DNA of 64,000 nt from Lachnoclostridium sp. An118 (GTDB taxonomy: Bacteria > Bacillota > Clostridia > Lachnospirales > Lachnospiraceae), in the NCBI RefSeq assembly GCF_002160985.1, contig NZ_NFLQ01000007.1, positions 1 to 64,000 on the forward strand, in the 5' to 3' direction. Below, piece by piece: positions 51,122-59,993 of this stretch. The notes below the pieces were generated by a model. The model searched no databases and was not told the origin of the DNA. It was given only the letters and a program-made list of their open reading frames with translations. The first letter of the stretch is position 1; each line of letters opens with the position of its first letter. The position numbers and the translations under genes are program-made.

Positions 51122-51799
51122 TCATATAAAAAGTGAGAAAATGACGGTGATGATGCCGCAGATTCCGATGGCAAGTCCGCTCATGGCTCCTTCCGTCTCC
51201 CCTATCTCCAGAGCCTTTGATGTACCCACTGCGTGGCTGCAGGCCCCGATGGCAAGCCCTGCTTCCAGGGGATCCTTCACCCGGAAGAGACGGACAAAGA
51301 AGGGTGCCAGTATGCTTCCCAGTGTGCCGGTGATGAGAACGGCCACCACTGTAACAGGGACCACGCCGGAGAACCGCTCTGTGATGCTGACGGCAATGGG
51401 GGTGGTAACTGACTTGGACAGCAGTGACAGCGTGATCTTCTCGTCCAGGTGGAAGAGTGTGCACATCAGGTAAATGCTTCCCATGGAAGCCAGGGAGCCG
51501 CAGGTGCAGCCTACCAGGATAGGGAGCCAGTGCTTCTTCAGCAGCCTGATCCTTGTGTAAATGGACACAGCCAGGCAGGCTGTGGCCGGCGCCAGAAACA
51601 TGTTGATGATCTGCCCGCCCTCATTGTAGGCCTCATAGGGTATGTCAAAGAGAAGGAGAACACCGATGATCAGCACAATGGCTACAAGCAGCGGGCTGCA
51701 GGCAGTCAGCTTTGTCTTCTTCTGCAATTTTTCTCCGGCCCAGAAGGCCAGGATGCTTAAGGAAATGCCAAAAAACGGGGAGGAAAATATTTCTTTCAT
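51122..51799 (-). CDS. lrgB: LrgB/CidB-family membrane protein
   Basis: 225 residues, about eight hydrophobic segments. Family markers are the core AGLAIGACSHAVGTSKALEIGETEGAMSG (about 175-205), with conserved His and Glu residues. LrgB with LrgA affects murein hydrolase activity and cell lysis in staphylococci; in other species the pair takes up pyruvate. It overlaps lrgA by 4 bp. No LytSR two-component system is nearby to show control by pyruvate. Confidence 0.9.
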   Translation of the reverse strand: MKEIFSSPFFGISLSILAFWAGEKLQKKTKLTACSPLLVAIVLIIGVLLLFDIPYEAYNEGGQIINMFLAPATACLAVSIYTRIRLLKKHWLPILVGCTCGSLASMGSIYLMCTLFHLDEKITLSLLSKSVTTPIAVSITERFSGVVPVTVVAVLITGTLGSILAPFFVRLFRVKDPLEAGLAIGACSHAVGTSKALEIGETEGAMSGLAIGICGIITVIFSLFI

Positions 51800-52158
51800 G
51801 ATCCTTTCCTCCTGTTCATCAGCCGCATGGTCAGCCGGATGCTCCAGGCTGTCACAGCGAACGTGATAAAGGTGGACGCCACGCAGATGACAAGGATGGG
51901 CAGCAGGCTGCTCTTTAACAGATCCAGATAGTTGATGATACTGACTCCGGCAGGCACAAAGAAAAAGGCCATGTTGGACAGGAGAAAATCTGATTTTTCC
52001 TGTATATGCTCAATCTTTAAGATACCAAAGAGCAGACAGACAAAAAGGAGGATCATTCCGATGATGCTGGCAGGAAAAGAAAAAGGAAGAGCCGCCTCAA
52101 TGACCAGGCCCAGCCAGCAGATCAGAAAAATGATCCCCACCTGTTTGATGATTTTCAT
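51796..52158 (-). CDS. lrgA: LrgA/CidA-family holin-like membrane protein
   Basis: 120 residues from the ATG at 52158, with AGAAGGGA upstream on the minus strand; a longer frame to 52221 has no site. Four spans. The marker LPFSFPASIIGMILLF and the motif VPAGVSIINYLDLL are typical for LrgA/CidA, related to phage holins. It is the first gene of the lrgAB pair and is divergent from sbcD. Confidence 0.9.
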   Translation of the reverse strand: MKIIKQVGIIFLICWLGLVIEAALPFSFPASIIGMILLFVCLLFGILKIEHIQEKSDFLLSNMAFFFVPAGVSIINYLDLLKSSLLPILVICVASTFITFAVTAWSIRLTMRLMNRRKGS

Positions 52159-52268
52159 AGAATCCCTTCTTTCGTAGTTGATCAGTTTTTTCATTATACA
52201 GGAAAGCTGCGCAGGCCGCAAGGGCGGAGAAAAAGAGATATTTTGTGGCAGATATTTTTGCGGATCTT

Positions 52269-52298
52269 TTGGGCATGACGGGCAGAATATGGTACAAT
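52269..52298 (+). promoter_or_regulatory. sbcDC promoter
   Basis: TTGGGC (52269-52274) and TACAAT (52293-52298) with an 18-bp spacer. AGGAAGGAGG precedes the ATG at 52355. Confidence 0.6.
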
Positions 52299-52354
52299 AA
52301 CCACATCGCAGCCCTTACAGATGGCCGCCAAGACAGGAAGGAGGAACGTACAGT

Positions 52355-53515
52355 ATGCGTTTTTTTCATATATCCGATCTTCATATCGGGAAACACCTGC
52401 ATTATTATGATCTGAAAGAAGACCAGAGATACATCCTCTCACGGATCGCTGACGCGGCGGAAGAACAGAGGCCGGATGCCATTGTCATTGCCGGGGACAT
52501 CTATGACCGGTCTGTTCCCTCCGCTGAGGCAGTCTCCCTCTTTGACTGGTTCCTCACCAGACTGGCGGACATCCGGCCAGCCATCCCGGTGCTGGCCATT
52601 GCCGGGAACCATGACTCGGCGGAGCGCCTGGACTATGCCAGTGCCATCCTTGGAAGGCAGCACATCCACGTGGCCGGCATGCCCCCTGCCAGGGAGGAAG
52701 AACGGATGAAAAAGGTGACGCTGCAGGATGCCTACGGAGAAGTGTGCTTCTACCTTCTCCCCTTCGTAAAGCCCGGTTATGTGCGCCCTGCCTTTCCCCA
52801 GGGCCAGGCGCCGGAAGACTACGACGGGGCGGTCCGGGGACTTGTGGAGAGGGAGCAGATCGACACTTCGGTGAGAAATGTCATTGTCACCCACCAGTTC
52901 TATACAGCGGCAGGGGTTCCTCCTCTGGCTGCCGGGTCGGAGAGTGTCCGTGTGGGAGGATTGGACAATGTGGATATCTCGGCTCTGGCGGACTTTGACT
53001 ACTGCGCCCTGGGGCATATCCACAGAAGGCAGCAGGTGGGGGAAGGGCCTGCCTGGTACTGCGGGACGCCTCTGAAATACTCTGTGTCTGAGAGTAGAGA
53101 TCAGAAGACGCTGACCATAGTGGAGCTGAAAGAGAAGGGCACGCCCCCTGTGCGCACAGAGATCCCACTCGAGCCCCTGCATGAGGTGCGGGAGATTAAG
53201 GGGACGCTTGAGGAGGTCCTTGCCGGCGCCGGGGAGGAGATCCGTCAGGACTATGTGAGCGTCACGCTGACAGATGAGAAGGCTCTCTATGAGCCGGCAG
53301 ACCAGCTGGAGTGCATTTTTCCAAGGCTGCTCCAGGTGCGGATGGAAAGTCTCCGGGCCCGGCTGAATGGGGAGGAGGGGACACAGGAGCCGGATTTAGA
53401 CCTTGCGGATCCTCTGGAAGTGTTTGGACAGTTCTTTGAGGAGATGCAGGGCCGCCCTATGGACAGGGAGGAAGAATCGATCATGAGAGAGATGTTTAAG
53501 GAGGGGATAGAATGA
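52355..53515 (+). CDS. sbcD: exonuclease subunit SbcD
   Basis: 386 residues. Calcineurin-type nuclease: DLHIGKHL, GDIYDR, GNHDSAERL and GHIHRRQ carry the metal-binding Asp, His and Asn residues in order. With SbcC it forms the Mre11-Rad50-like complex that cuts DNA hairpins and cleans double-strand ends. This matters here because long palindromes are substrates, and the window has several. The stop overlaps the sbcC start by 4 bp. Confidence 0.96.
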   Translation: MRFFHISDLHIGKHLHYYDLKEDQRYILSRIADAAEEQRPDAIVIAGDIYDRSVPSAEAVSLFDWFLTRLADIRPAIPVLAIAGNHDSAERLDYASAILGRQHIHVAGMPPAREEERMKKVTLQDAYGEVCFYLLPFVKPGYVRPAFPQGQAPEDYDGAVRGLVEREQIDTSVRNVIVTHQFYTAAGVPPLAAGSESVRVGGLDNVDISALADFDYCALGHIHRRQQVGEGPAWYCGTPLKYSVSESRDQKTLTIVELKEKGTPPVRTEIPLEPLHEVREIKGTLEEVLAGAGEEIRQDYVSVTLTDEKALYEPADQLECIFPRLLQVRMESLRARLNGEEGTQEPDLDLADPLEVFGQFFEEMQGRPMDREEESIMREMFKEGIE

Positions 53516-56379
53516 TTCCACAGCGGCTGGTTATGTCGGCTTTCGGCTCCTATGCGGGGAGAGAAGAGATTGACTTTTCACAGGCAGGGCCAGGTATCTT
53601 TCTTGTGACCGGGGACACGGGAGCCGGGAAGACCACCATTTTTGATGCCATCACCTACGCGCTCTACGACCAGACAAGCGGAGGGCGAAGGGATGGACGG
53701 ATGATGCGCAGCCAGTATGCGGCGGAGGACACCCCCACTTTTGTGGAATTTTCCTTTCAGTACAAGGGGCAGGACTATAGGATCATGCGGAGTCCGGAAT
53801 ACGAGAGGGCAAGCAAAAGAAGGGGGAAAGATGGAGAGAGAAAACGGACTCTGGAGCGGTCAGCGGTCACCCTTTTTCTGCCTGACGGCACGGAATATCC
53901 GGGGAAAAAGGCGGAGACCAACCGGAAGATCGTGGAGATCATCGGCCTGGACGCGGGACAGTTCACCCAGACGGTTATGATCGCCCAGGGAGAGTTCCTG
54001 AAACTTCTGTCTGCCCGCTCCGATGAGAGGAAGGAGATCTTCTCCAGGATCTTTCAGACAGATCTTTACGCCCGGATGCAGCAAAGGCTCCGTGAGGAGG
54101 CCGGCGATCTCGGGGGACAGATGAAGGATATGGAGAGGCAGGAGGATCAGGAGATGGCCCGCCTCTTCTGCCCGGAAGAAGAGAGCCTGCTTGGCAGGCT
54201 GGAGAGCGCGGCCCTGCCGGAGGAGAGACTGGAGGCGGTCCGGCTGATCCTGCAATACGGGAAATCCCGGGAGGAGGCTGCCAAGAGGCAGATCGGGGAA
54301 CTTGACAAGGAGCTGGAGAAGGTGAACCGGGACCTGGCGGTGGCTCAGGAGCTGAACAGACGGTTTGACTATCTGGAGGAAGCAAGAAAAGGGCGCGCCG
54401 CTCTTTTGGAAAATGCCTCTGCCGTGGAGGAGCGGCAGCGTCGGCTGGAGCGCAGCCGGGAGGCCCGCCTGGTCTGCGAGACTTTCAAAAAGCGGGAAGA
54501 GGCAGGCCGGCAGAAAGCACTGCTGGAAAAAGAGATCCGGGAGACGGCGGAGAAGATCCGCCAGGCAGGCCAGCAGAAAAAAGAGCTGGTAAAGAGCCGG
54601 GAGACAGCCCTTTTGGAAGAGCAGCGCTGCCGGAAGGAGTACCAGGTCCTGACCGGGCAGATCACTCAGGTGACAGACCAGGCGGCCCGGCTTGCCGGAA
54701 GCCGCGCTGCACTCCAGAAGTGGGAGAGCCAGGAAGAAGCGGCAAAAGACAGAAAGAAGAGTCTGGAGGAGCTGAGGAAAAGGCTGCCGCTCCTTCGGGA
54801 GGAGGAGACAAAAAGGGATATCTGCGCACAGGCTTTTGAGAAGAGCAGGAGGGACTACCAGCAGGCTGCCGACGCCTACCTGGCCTGCAACGACGCGTTC
54901 CTTCAGGCCCAGGCAGGTATTCTGGCAAAGGACCTGCGGGAGGGAGTTGCCTGCCCTGTGTGCGGATCTTTCAACCATCCTGCCCCCGCTCCTCTGCCGG
55001 ACCGTGCACCGGATCAGGCGGAGGTGAAGGCGGCCAGGAAGCGAAGGGACGAGGCGGAAAAGGAGAAAGACAGAAGACAGCAGCAGCTTCTGGAGGCGGG
55101 ACAGCACTGCGCCGCCTGCCTGCAGGGGCTCCTCACAGAAGGGAAAAATGTGGTGGGGGAGGCGTTTTCATTTGAGGGAGAGGGGCCGGAGCCCATCCTG
55201 GACAGAGAAGAAACCATAAGAGAGAGGGAGCTGCAGGAATGCCGGAGGAAAAAGGAGGAGGCCAGGGAGCAGGTCAGACAGTGGGAGGAGCTGGAAAAGA
55301 AGAGGCAGTCCCTCACGGAAGAGCAGGCCGCCTGCTACGCCCGGCAGGAGGAGCAGCAAAAGAAAGCGGCCCTTGCCGGTGACAGGCTGCGCCTGTTGGA
55401 ACAGGCGGTCAGCCAGGCGGAAGGAGAAAAGAAAGCCCGGCAGGCACAGAAGGAACAGGCGGAAGCACAGGAGGAAGCGCTTGCCCTGGAGGCGCAGAAG
55501 GCTCTGGCAGTCTCTTCTTTTGAGACGGAAGACCAGTGCCGGGGCAGTCTTCTTGCGGAGGAAGAAAAGGAAGAGCTGGAGAAAAGTCAGGAGGCGTACC
55601 GGCAGAAATGCATAGAGGCCGATGCCCGGGTCAAGACCCTGGAAGAACAGCTGGAGGGGAAACGGCCTGTGGAGACCCAGGGACTGACAGAGCAAAAAGC
55701 TGGCCTGGATGAGAGAAGGCAGGCCGCAGAGCAGGAGCAGAGAAGATGGTACAGCAAAAATGAGAACAACAAGGATGTGCGGGAGCATCTGAAAAAAATC
55801 TACGAAAAGAACAGAAAGCTCAAAGAGCGCTGCGCAAGGCTGCGCCTCCTGGACCAGACCGCAGGGGGCTCCCTCCCCGGACGGCCCAAGATCGATTTCG
55901 AATCGTATGTACAGCGCCGCTATTTCCAGCAGATCATTACCTTTGCCAACCGGAGGCTGGAAGCCATGACAGGCGGGAACTTTATCCTGCGGTGCCGCTC
56001 CATGGAGCAGCTTGGCAACCGTGGCAGCGTGGGGCTGGATCTGGACGTGTACAGTCTGGACACAGGGAAGATCCGGGATGTGCGCACCCTCTCCGGAGGG
56101 GAGTCGTTTATGGCCGCGCTGGCCATGGCGCTTGGCATGGCGGACGTCATATCACGCAGCGCCGGGGGCATCCAGATGAAGGCCATGTTCGTGGACGAGG
56201 GCTTTGGCTCTCTGGATGATTATTCCAGGGAGCAGGCTATAGGAGTGCTCAGTGAGCTGGCAGGCTCAGACCGGATGATCGGCATCATCTCCCACGTGAC
56301 AGAGCTGAAAGAGAGCATTGACAGGCAGCTTGTAGTCACCAAGACAAAAAAGGGCAGTCATGTGCGCTGGAAGCACTAA
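53512..56379 (+). CDS. sbcC: exonuclease subunit SbcC
   Basis: 955 residues. SMC-like ATPase: Walker A GDTGAGKTTIFDAITYALYD near residue 36, long coiled coils rich in Glu, Arg and Gln on either side of the zinc-hook CPVC (about residue 481), then the C-terminal signature RTLSGGESFMAALAMALG and Walker B AMFVDEGFGSLDD. It bridges DNA ends and drives SbcD. It is somewhat shorter than the E. coli protein (1048) but typical for clostridia. Confidence 0.97.
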   Translation: MIPQRLVMSAFGSYAGREEIDFSQAGPGIFLVTGDTGAGKTTIFDAITYALYDQTSGGRRDGRMMRSQYAAEDTPTFVEFSFQYKGQDYRIMRSPEYERASKRRGKDGERKRTLERSAVTLFLPDGTEYPGKKAETNRKIVEIIGLDAGQFTQTVMIAQGEFLKLLSARSDERKEIFSRIFQTDLYARMQQRLREEAGDLGGQMKDMERQEDQEMARLFCPEEESLLGRLESAALPEERLEAVRLILQYGKSREEAAKRQIGELDKELEKVNRDLAVAQELNRRFDYLEEARKGRAALLENASAVEERQRRLERSREARLVCETFKKREEAGRQKALLEKEIRETAEKIRQAGQQKKELVKSRETALLEEQRCRKEYQVLTGQITQVTDQAARLAGSRAALQKWESQEEAAKDRKKSLEELRKRLPLLREEETKRDICAQAFEKSRRDYQQAADAYLACNDAFLQAQAGILAKDLREGVACPVCGSFNHPAPAPLPDRAPDQAEVKAARKRRDEAEKEKDRRQQQLLEAGQHCAACLQGLLTEGKNVVGEAFSFEGEGPEPILDREETIRERELQECRRKKEEAREQVRQWEELEKKRQSLTEEQAACYARQEEQQKKAALAGDRLRLLEQAVSQAEGEKKARQAQKEQAEAQEEALALEAQKALAVSSFETEDQCRGSLLAEEEKEELEKSQEAYRQKCIEADARVKTLEEQLEGKRPVETQGLTEQKAGLDERRQAAEQEQRRWYSKNENNKDVREHLKKIYEKNRKLKERCARLRLLDQTAGGSLPGRPKIDFESYVQRRYFQQIITFANRRLEAMTGGNFILRCRSMEQLGNRGSVGLDLDVYSLDTGKIRDVRTLSGGESFMAALAMALGMADVISRSAGGIQMKAMFVDEGFGSLDDYSREQAIGVLSELAGSDRMIGIISHVTELKESIDRQLVVTKTKKGSHVRWKH

Positions 56380-56385
56380 AATCTT

Positions 56386-56414
56386 TTGCTTATCCTCTCC
56401 GTGTGAAGTATAAT
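56386..56414 (+). promoter_or_regulatory. promoter for the cytidylate-kinase-like gene
   Basis: TTGCTT (56386-56391) and TATAAT (56409-56414), spacer 17 bp, then AAAGGAG before ATG 56448. The sequence from the -10 on matches the thioredoxin promoter over 17 bases. Confidence 0.6.
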
Positions 56415-56447
56415 AAAGACAGAAGATAAAGAAAGGAGCTGATCCAT

Positions 56448-57071
56448 ATGACAGACCATACCATCATAACCATCGGACGTCAGTTTGGGAGCGGCGGCCA
56501 TGAGATTGGGAACAAGCTGGCCCAGAGGCTGGATATCCCCCTCTACGACAAAAATCTGATCCATATGGCGGCCCAGGAGCTCGGTATCAGCAATGAGGCT
56601 GCGGAGAATATCAACGAGACGGCTCTTGGCAGGTTCCTGTCCTCCTATGTGGTGAGCCTGGGGGATTACACGACCTTTATGAGCGGAGAAAACGTGGAGC
56701 CCCTGAGCGAGCAGATGTACCGGGTGCAGACAGAGCTTGTGAAGAAGCTGGCCGCCCGGGGCTCCTGCGTCATCGTGGGCAGGTGCGCGGACTATGTACT
56801 GGGAGACTACAGCAGCTGTATCCATGTGTTCATCCACGCCTTCAAGGAGGACCGGATACGCAGGATATCCAGGATTTACAAGCTGAACGAGAAGCAGGCA
56901 TGGGACAAGATCAAACGGACCGACAGGGAGAGGAGGCTCTACTATGAGACCCATGCGCAGAGACCCTGGGGCAGCATCGAGTCCCACCAGATCCTCTTTA
57001 ACGCCAGCCTCATGGGCGTGGACGGGATCGTGGACGCGCTGGAGGCCATGTACCGCACAAGGCAGAAATAA
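56448..57071 (+). CDS. cytidylate-kinase-like P-loop protein
   Basis: 207 residues. The P-loop is GRQFGSGGHEIG, and the later RRLYYETHAQRPWG block marks the Cmk-like (AAA_26) family common in gut clostridia. True Cmk is about 220 residues with a GPxGxGK P-loop, so this is a relative with an unproved substrate. It is followed 22 bp later by the ArsC/Spx-like gene and may be co-transcribed with it. Confidence 0.87.
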   Translation: MTDHTIITIGRQFGSGGHEIGNKLAQRLDIPLYDKNLIHMAAQELGISNEAAENINETALGRFLSSYVVSLGDYTTFMSGENVEPLSEQMYRVQTELVKKLAARGSCVIVGRCADYVLGDYSSCIHVFIHAFKEDRIRRISRIYKLNEKQAWDKIKRTDRERRLYYETHAQRPWGSIESHQILFNASLMGVDGIVDALEAMYRTRQK

Positions 57072-57093
57072 GACAAAAAGGAGATAGACACAC

Positions 57094-57435
57094 ATGCTTT
57101 TTATTGAATATCCAAAATGCAGCACATGCAGACGGGCCAAAAAACACCTGGAGGACGCAGGGATCGCGTTCCAGGACCGGCACATTGTGGAGGACAATCC
57201 CACGGAGGAGGAACTGACAGAGTGGATCCGGATGAGCGGCCTGCCGGCGAAGAGATTTTTTAACACAAGCGGCATGAAATACAGGGAGCTGGGACTGAAG
57301 GACAGGCTCCCGGACATGAGCGAGGAGGAGCAGATACGCCTCCTGGCAGGCGACGGCATGCTGGTCAAGAGGCCCCTCCTCATAGACGGGGAACGGGTCC
57401 TTGTGGGATTTAAGGAAAAAGAGTGGACGTTTTAG
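57094..57435 (+). CDS. ArsC/Spx-family protein
   Basis: 113 residues with a thioredoxin-like fold. The redox pair is in YPKCSTCRRAKKHL, and KRPLLIDGERVLVGF is the conserved C-terminal block. The family includes glutaredoxin-dependent arsenate reductases and the regulator Spx. The CxxC pair is like Spx and MgsR; the length is shorter than Spx (131). With no ars genes next to it, I call it family only. It ends 12 bp before the response regulator. Confidence 0.87.
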   Translation: MLFIEYPKCSTCRRAKKHLEDAGIAFQDRHIVEDNPTEEELTEWIRMSGLPAKRFFNTSGMKYRELGLKDRLPDMSEEEQIRLLAGDGMLVKRPLLIDGERVLVGFKEKEWTF

Positions 57436-57447
57436 GAGAGGATATCC

Positions 57448-58137
57448 GTGAAGAGTATACTGCTTGTTGAGGATGATGAGAGCCTGAACCAGGGCATCAC
57501 ACTGAAACTGAAAAAAGAAGGATACCGCGTTTCTTCTGCCTTCTCGCTGGAGGAGGCAGAAGAACTTTTTGACTCTGCCGCCTGGGACCTCCTCATCTGC
57601 GACGTGGGCCTGCCGGACGGCAGCGGGCTGGATTTCTGCAGGAGAGTGCGCCGGGTCAGCGATGTGTACATCCTGTTCCTGACAGCCCTGGACTCAGAGA
57701 TCGACATGGTGACGGCCTACGACCTGGGGGCGGACGACTACATGACCAAGCCCTTCAGCCTTATGGTGCTTGTCTCCAAAGTCCACGCTTTCATGCGGAG
57801 GACCAGGGAGGCTCCCGCCTCCCGCATCGTCTCCGGCGATATCCTCCTCTCCCTGCGGGAGATGAAGGCCTTCCGGCAGAGGCCGGAGGGGGGAGCGGAG
57901 CCGGTCCCCCTGAGCAAAAAAGAACTGCAGCTCCTCCTGCTCCTGATGGAGAATGCCTGCCAGATCCTCACAAAGGAGCAGATACTGGAGCGGGTGTGGG
58001 GCGTGGAGGGACAGTTTGTGGACGACAACACAGTACCTGTCAACATCAGCCGCCTCAAGGGAAAGCTCGGGGGCAGCTATATTCAGAATGTAAGGGGGAT
58101 TGGCTATATATGGACAGAAGAAAGCTTCAGAGAGTAG
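57448..58137 (+). CDS. OmpR-family response regulator
   Basis: 229 residues, starting at GTG 57448 with AGGAGAGG upstream. The receiver has VEDDES and the phosphorylation Asp in LLICDVGLPDGSG; the winged helix (about 130-227) ends RGIGYIWTE. It overlaps the kinase by 28 bp and is likely to control the ABC transporter that follows. The direct repeats at 59253-59272 are a good candidate for its site. Confidence 0.93.
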   Translation: MKSILLVEDDESLNQGITLKLKKEGYRVSSAFSLEEAEELFDSAAWDLLICDVGLPDGSGLDFCRRVRRVSDVYILFLTALDSEIDMVTAYDLGADDYMTKPFSLMVLVSKVHAFMRRTREAPASRIVSGDILLSLREMKAFRQRPEGGAEPVPLSKKELQLLLLLMENACQILTKEQILERVWGVEGQFVDDNTVPVNISRLKGKLGGSYIQNVRGIGYIWTEESFRE

Positions 58138-59270
58138 CCCTGCCTGCGGGGCTGCTCTTTCTTGTACTGCTGGCGCTGGGAGGACTCCTCCATACAGCCG
58201 GGGAGGCCGTGAAGGAGGAGGAGCAGCAGAAGCTGGGGGCTCTTGTGAGGGAGCACCCGGAGTATGAGGACCGCTATGCCCGGATCATGGGCGGGGATGC
58301 CCCGGGCGATGCCTCCGGCCTGGGAGCGCAGATCCTGGAAAAGTACGGCTATGACACCCTGGACGGCGGGGCCTACAGGGCGGTCCGCCGGTATTTTTTC
58401 CTTGCCGGATGCCTTCTTGCGGCGGGGATGGCGGTCTCTGCCCTGTTGGCGCTGCTGGCCCTCCGGGCCCAGAGAAGGGCGGAGGAGGACAGAGAGAGGC
58501 TGGAGGAGAAGCTGAGGGAGCTGCGGCTTCGGGAAGAGGGCACAAAAGAGCGCCTTATCCGGGAGGAACAGGAGACAAAGTCCCTGGTGACGGACATTTC
58601 CCACCAGCTCAAGACCCCCGTCGCGGCCCTGCGGATGAGCCTGGAGCTAAGGGAGACCACAGAGCTGACCGAGGAGGAGAAGAGAGAGTGCTCCGGCAGA
58701 GAGCTGCAGGAGGTGGCAAAGCTGGAAGAGCTCCTGAACAGCTTTACCCAGCTCTCCAGGCTGGAGGCGGATATGATACGGATCCGCCCGCGGATGGAGG
58801 AGCTGCGGCAGACTCTCGCCGGGGCGGTGGGAGCTGTCTATATGAAGGCGTTCCGCCGGGGCATAGAGCTGTCCCTGGAGGAGTTCAGGGACCGAAGGCT
58901 CCCGCATGACCCCAGGTGGACGAGGGAGGCCTTTGTCAATATCCTGGACAATGCGGTGAAGTACTCCCCGGAGAACACCTCTGTCACAGTGCGGGTTTCC
59001 TGGCTGGCCTCGGCTGTGATGATCGAATTTGAAGACCAGGGCATAGGCGTGCCCCAGGAGGAGGCCCACCGGATCTTCCAGAGATTTTACAGAGGAAACG
59101 CCCGGCAGGTTCAGGAGGGGGAGGGGGCCGGCGTGGGACTCTACCTGGCCCGCCGTATCCTGGAGGCCCAGGGAGGCACCGTCTGTGTAAAGCGGGGAAG
59201 GAGAGGGGGCAGCAATTTTATCGTGACCCTTCCTTACAATTCTGTTATGGAGCCTGTAAGCGTCCTGTAA
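58110..59270 (+). CDS. sensor histidine kinase
   Basis: 386 residues from ATG 58110. A short N-terminal span (about 8-28) and a second near 95-118 enclose a small outer domain of about 65 residues. HisKA reads LVTDISHQLKTPVAALRMSL with the phospho-acceptor His; the ATPase domain has NILDNAVKYSP, DQGIGVP and GAGVGLYLARRI. The small sensor domain suggests it reads the state of the ABC transporter or a bulky ligand. Its stop is within the direct repeats of the next promoter. Confidence 0.93.
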   Translation: MDRRKLQRVALPAGLLFLVLLALGGLLHTAGEAVKEEEQQKLGALVREHPEYEDRYARIMGGDAPGDASGLGAQILEKYGYDTLDGGAYRAVRRYFFLAGCLLAAGMAVSALLALLALRAQRRAEEDRERLEEKLRELRLREEGTKERLIREEQETKSLVTDISHQLKTPVAALRMSLELRETTELTEEEKRECSGRELQEVAKLEELLNSFTQLSRLEADMIRIRPRMEELRQTLAGAVGAVYMKAFRRGIELSLEEFRDRRLPHDPRWTREAFVNILDNAVKYSPENTSVTVRVSWLASAVMIEFEDQGIGVPQEEAHRIFQRFYRGNARQVQEGEGAGVGLYLARRILEAQGGTVCVKRGRRGGSNFIVTLPYNSVMEPVSVL

Positions 59271-59287
59271 GCCGGGCATACTATACT
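59253..59287 (+). promoter_or_regulatory. OmpR-type direct repeat and -10 box before the ABC transporter
   Basis: CCTGTAAGC occurs twice, at 59253-59261 and 59264-59272, an 11-bp period, followed by TATACT (59282-59287). The second repeat lies where the -35 box would be, the usual layout for an activating OmpR-type regulator. The neighbouring regulator (57448) is the natural candidate. Confidence 0.6.
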
Positions 59288-59321
59288 GGTACCAGAGTCG
59301 AAAAAAGGAGGCTGAACAGAT

Positions 59322-59993
59322 ATGAAACCAATATTAGAGACCATCGACCTGGTAAAGTATTACGGGTCCGTCAGCAGCGTGGTCAAAGCCATCGATCACA
59401 CGGACCTTGCGATCCGGCGGGGCGAGTTTACCGCCATCGTGGGCAGGAGCGGTTCCGGGAAGAGCACCCTGCTCCATATGCTGGGAGGACTGGACCGGCC
59501 GGACAGCGGGAAAGTCCTCATAGAGGGAAAAGACATATTTAAACTGAAGGAAGAGCGGCTGGCCGTGTTCCGCAGGAGGAAAATAGGGTTTGTCTTCCAG
59601 AGCTACAATCTGGTCCCGTCCCTGAATGTGTGGGAGAACATCGTCCTCCCCATCGGTCTGGACGGCCGGCGGGTGGACCGGGAGTTTGTCATGGGCATCA
59701 TCCGGCGGATCGGCATGGAGGACAAGCTCCACGCCCTGCCCTCCACCCTGTCTGGAGGACAGCAGCAGCGGGCGGCCATCGCCAGGGCTCTGGCGGCGCG
59801 GCCGGCGATCATTTTAGCGGATGAGCCTACAGGCAATCTGGACTCCAAAAACGAGCTGGACGTGATCAGCCTTTTAAAGAGCTGCGTCAGCGAGTACGGG
59901 CAGACCCTTGTGATGATCACCCACGATGAGACCATCGCCCAGATGGCGGACCGGATGATCCTCATCGAGGATGGCAAGGTGGTGAGCGCATGA
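59322..59993 (+). CDS. ABC transporter ATP-binding protein (MacB/BceA type)
   Basis: 223 residues. Walker A GRSGSGKST, signature LSGGQQQRAAIARAL, Walker B IILADEPTGNLDSKN and switch His in MITHDE. The LADEPTGNLD form is typical of the MacB/LolD/BceA group, where ATP use drives a mechanical change in an FtsX-type partner. It overlaps the partner gene by 4 bp and is preceded by the direct repeats at 59253. Confidence 0.94.
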   Translation: MKPILETIDLVKYYGSVSSVVKAIDHTDLAIRRGEFTAIVGRSGSGKSTLLHMLGGLDRPDSGKVLIEGKDIFKLKEERLAVFRRRKIGFVFQSYNLVPSLNVWENIVLPIGLDGRRVDREFVMGIIRRIGMEDKLHALPSTLSGGQQQRAAIARALAARPAIILADEPTGNLDSKNELDVISLLKSCVSEYGQTLVMITHDETIAQMADRMILIEDGKVVSA

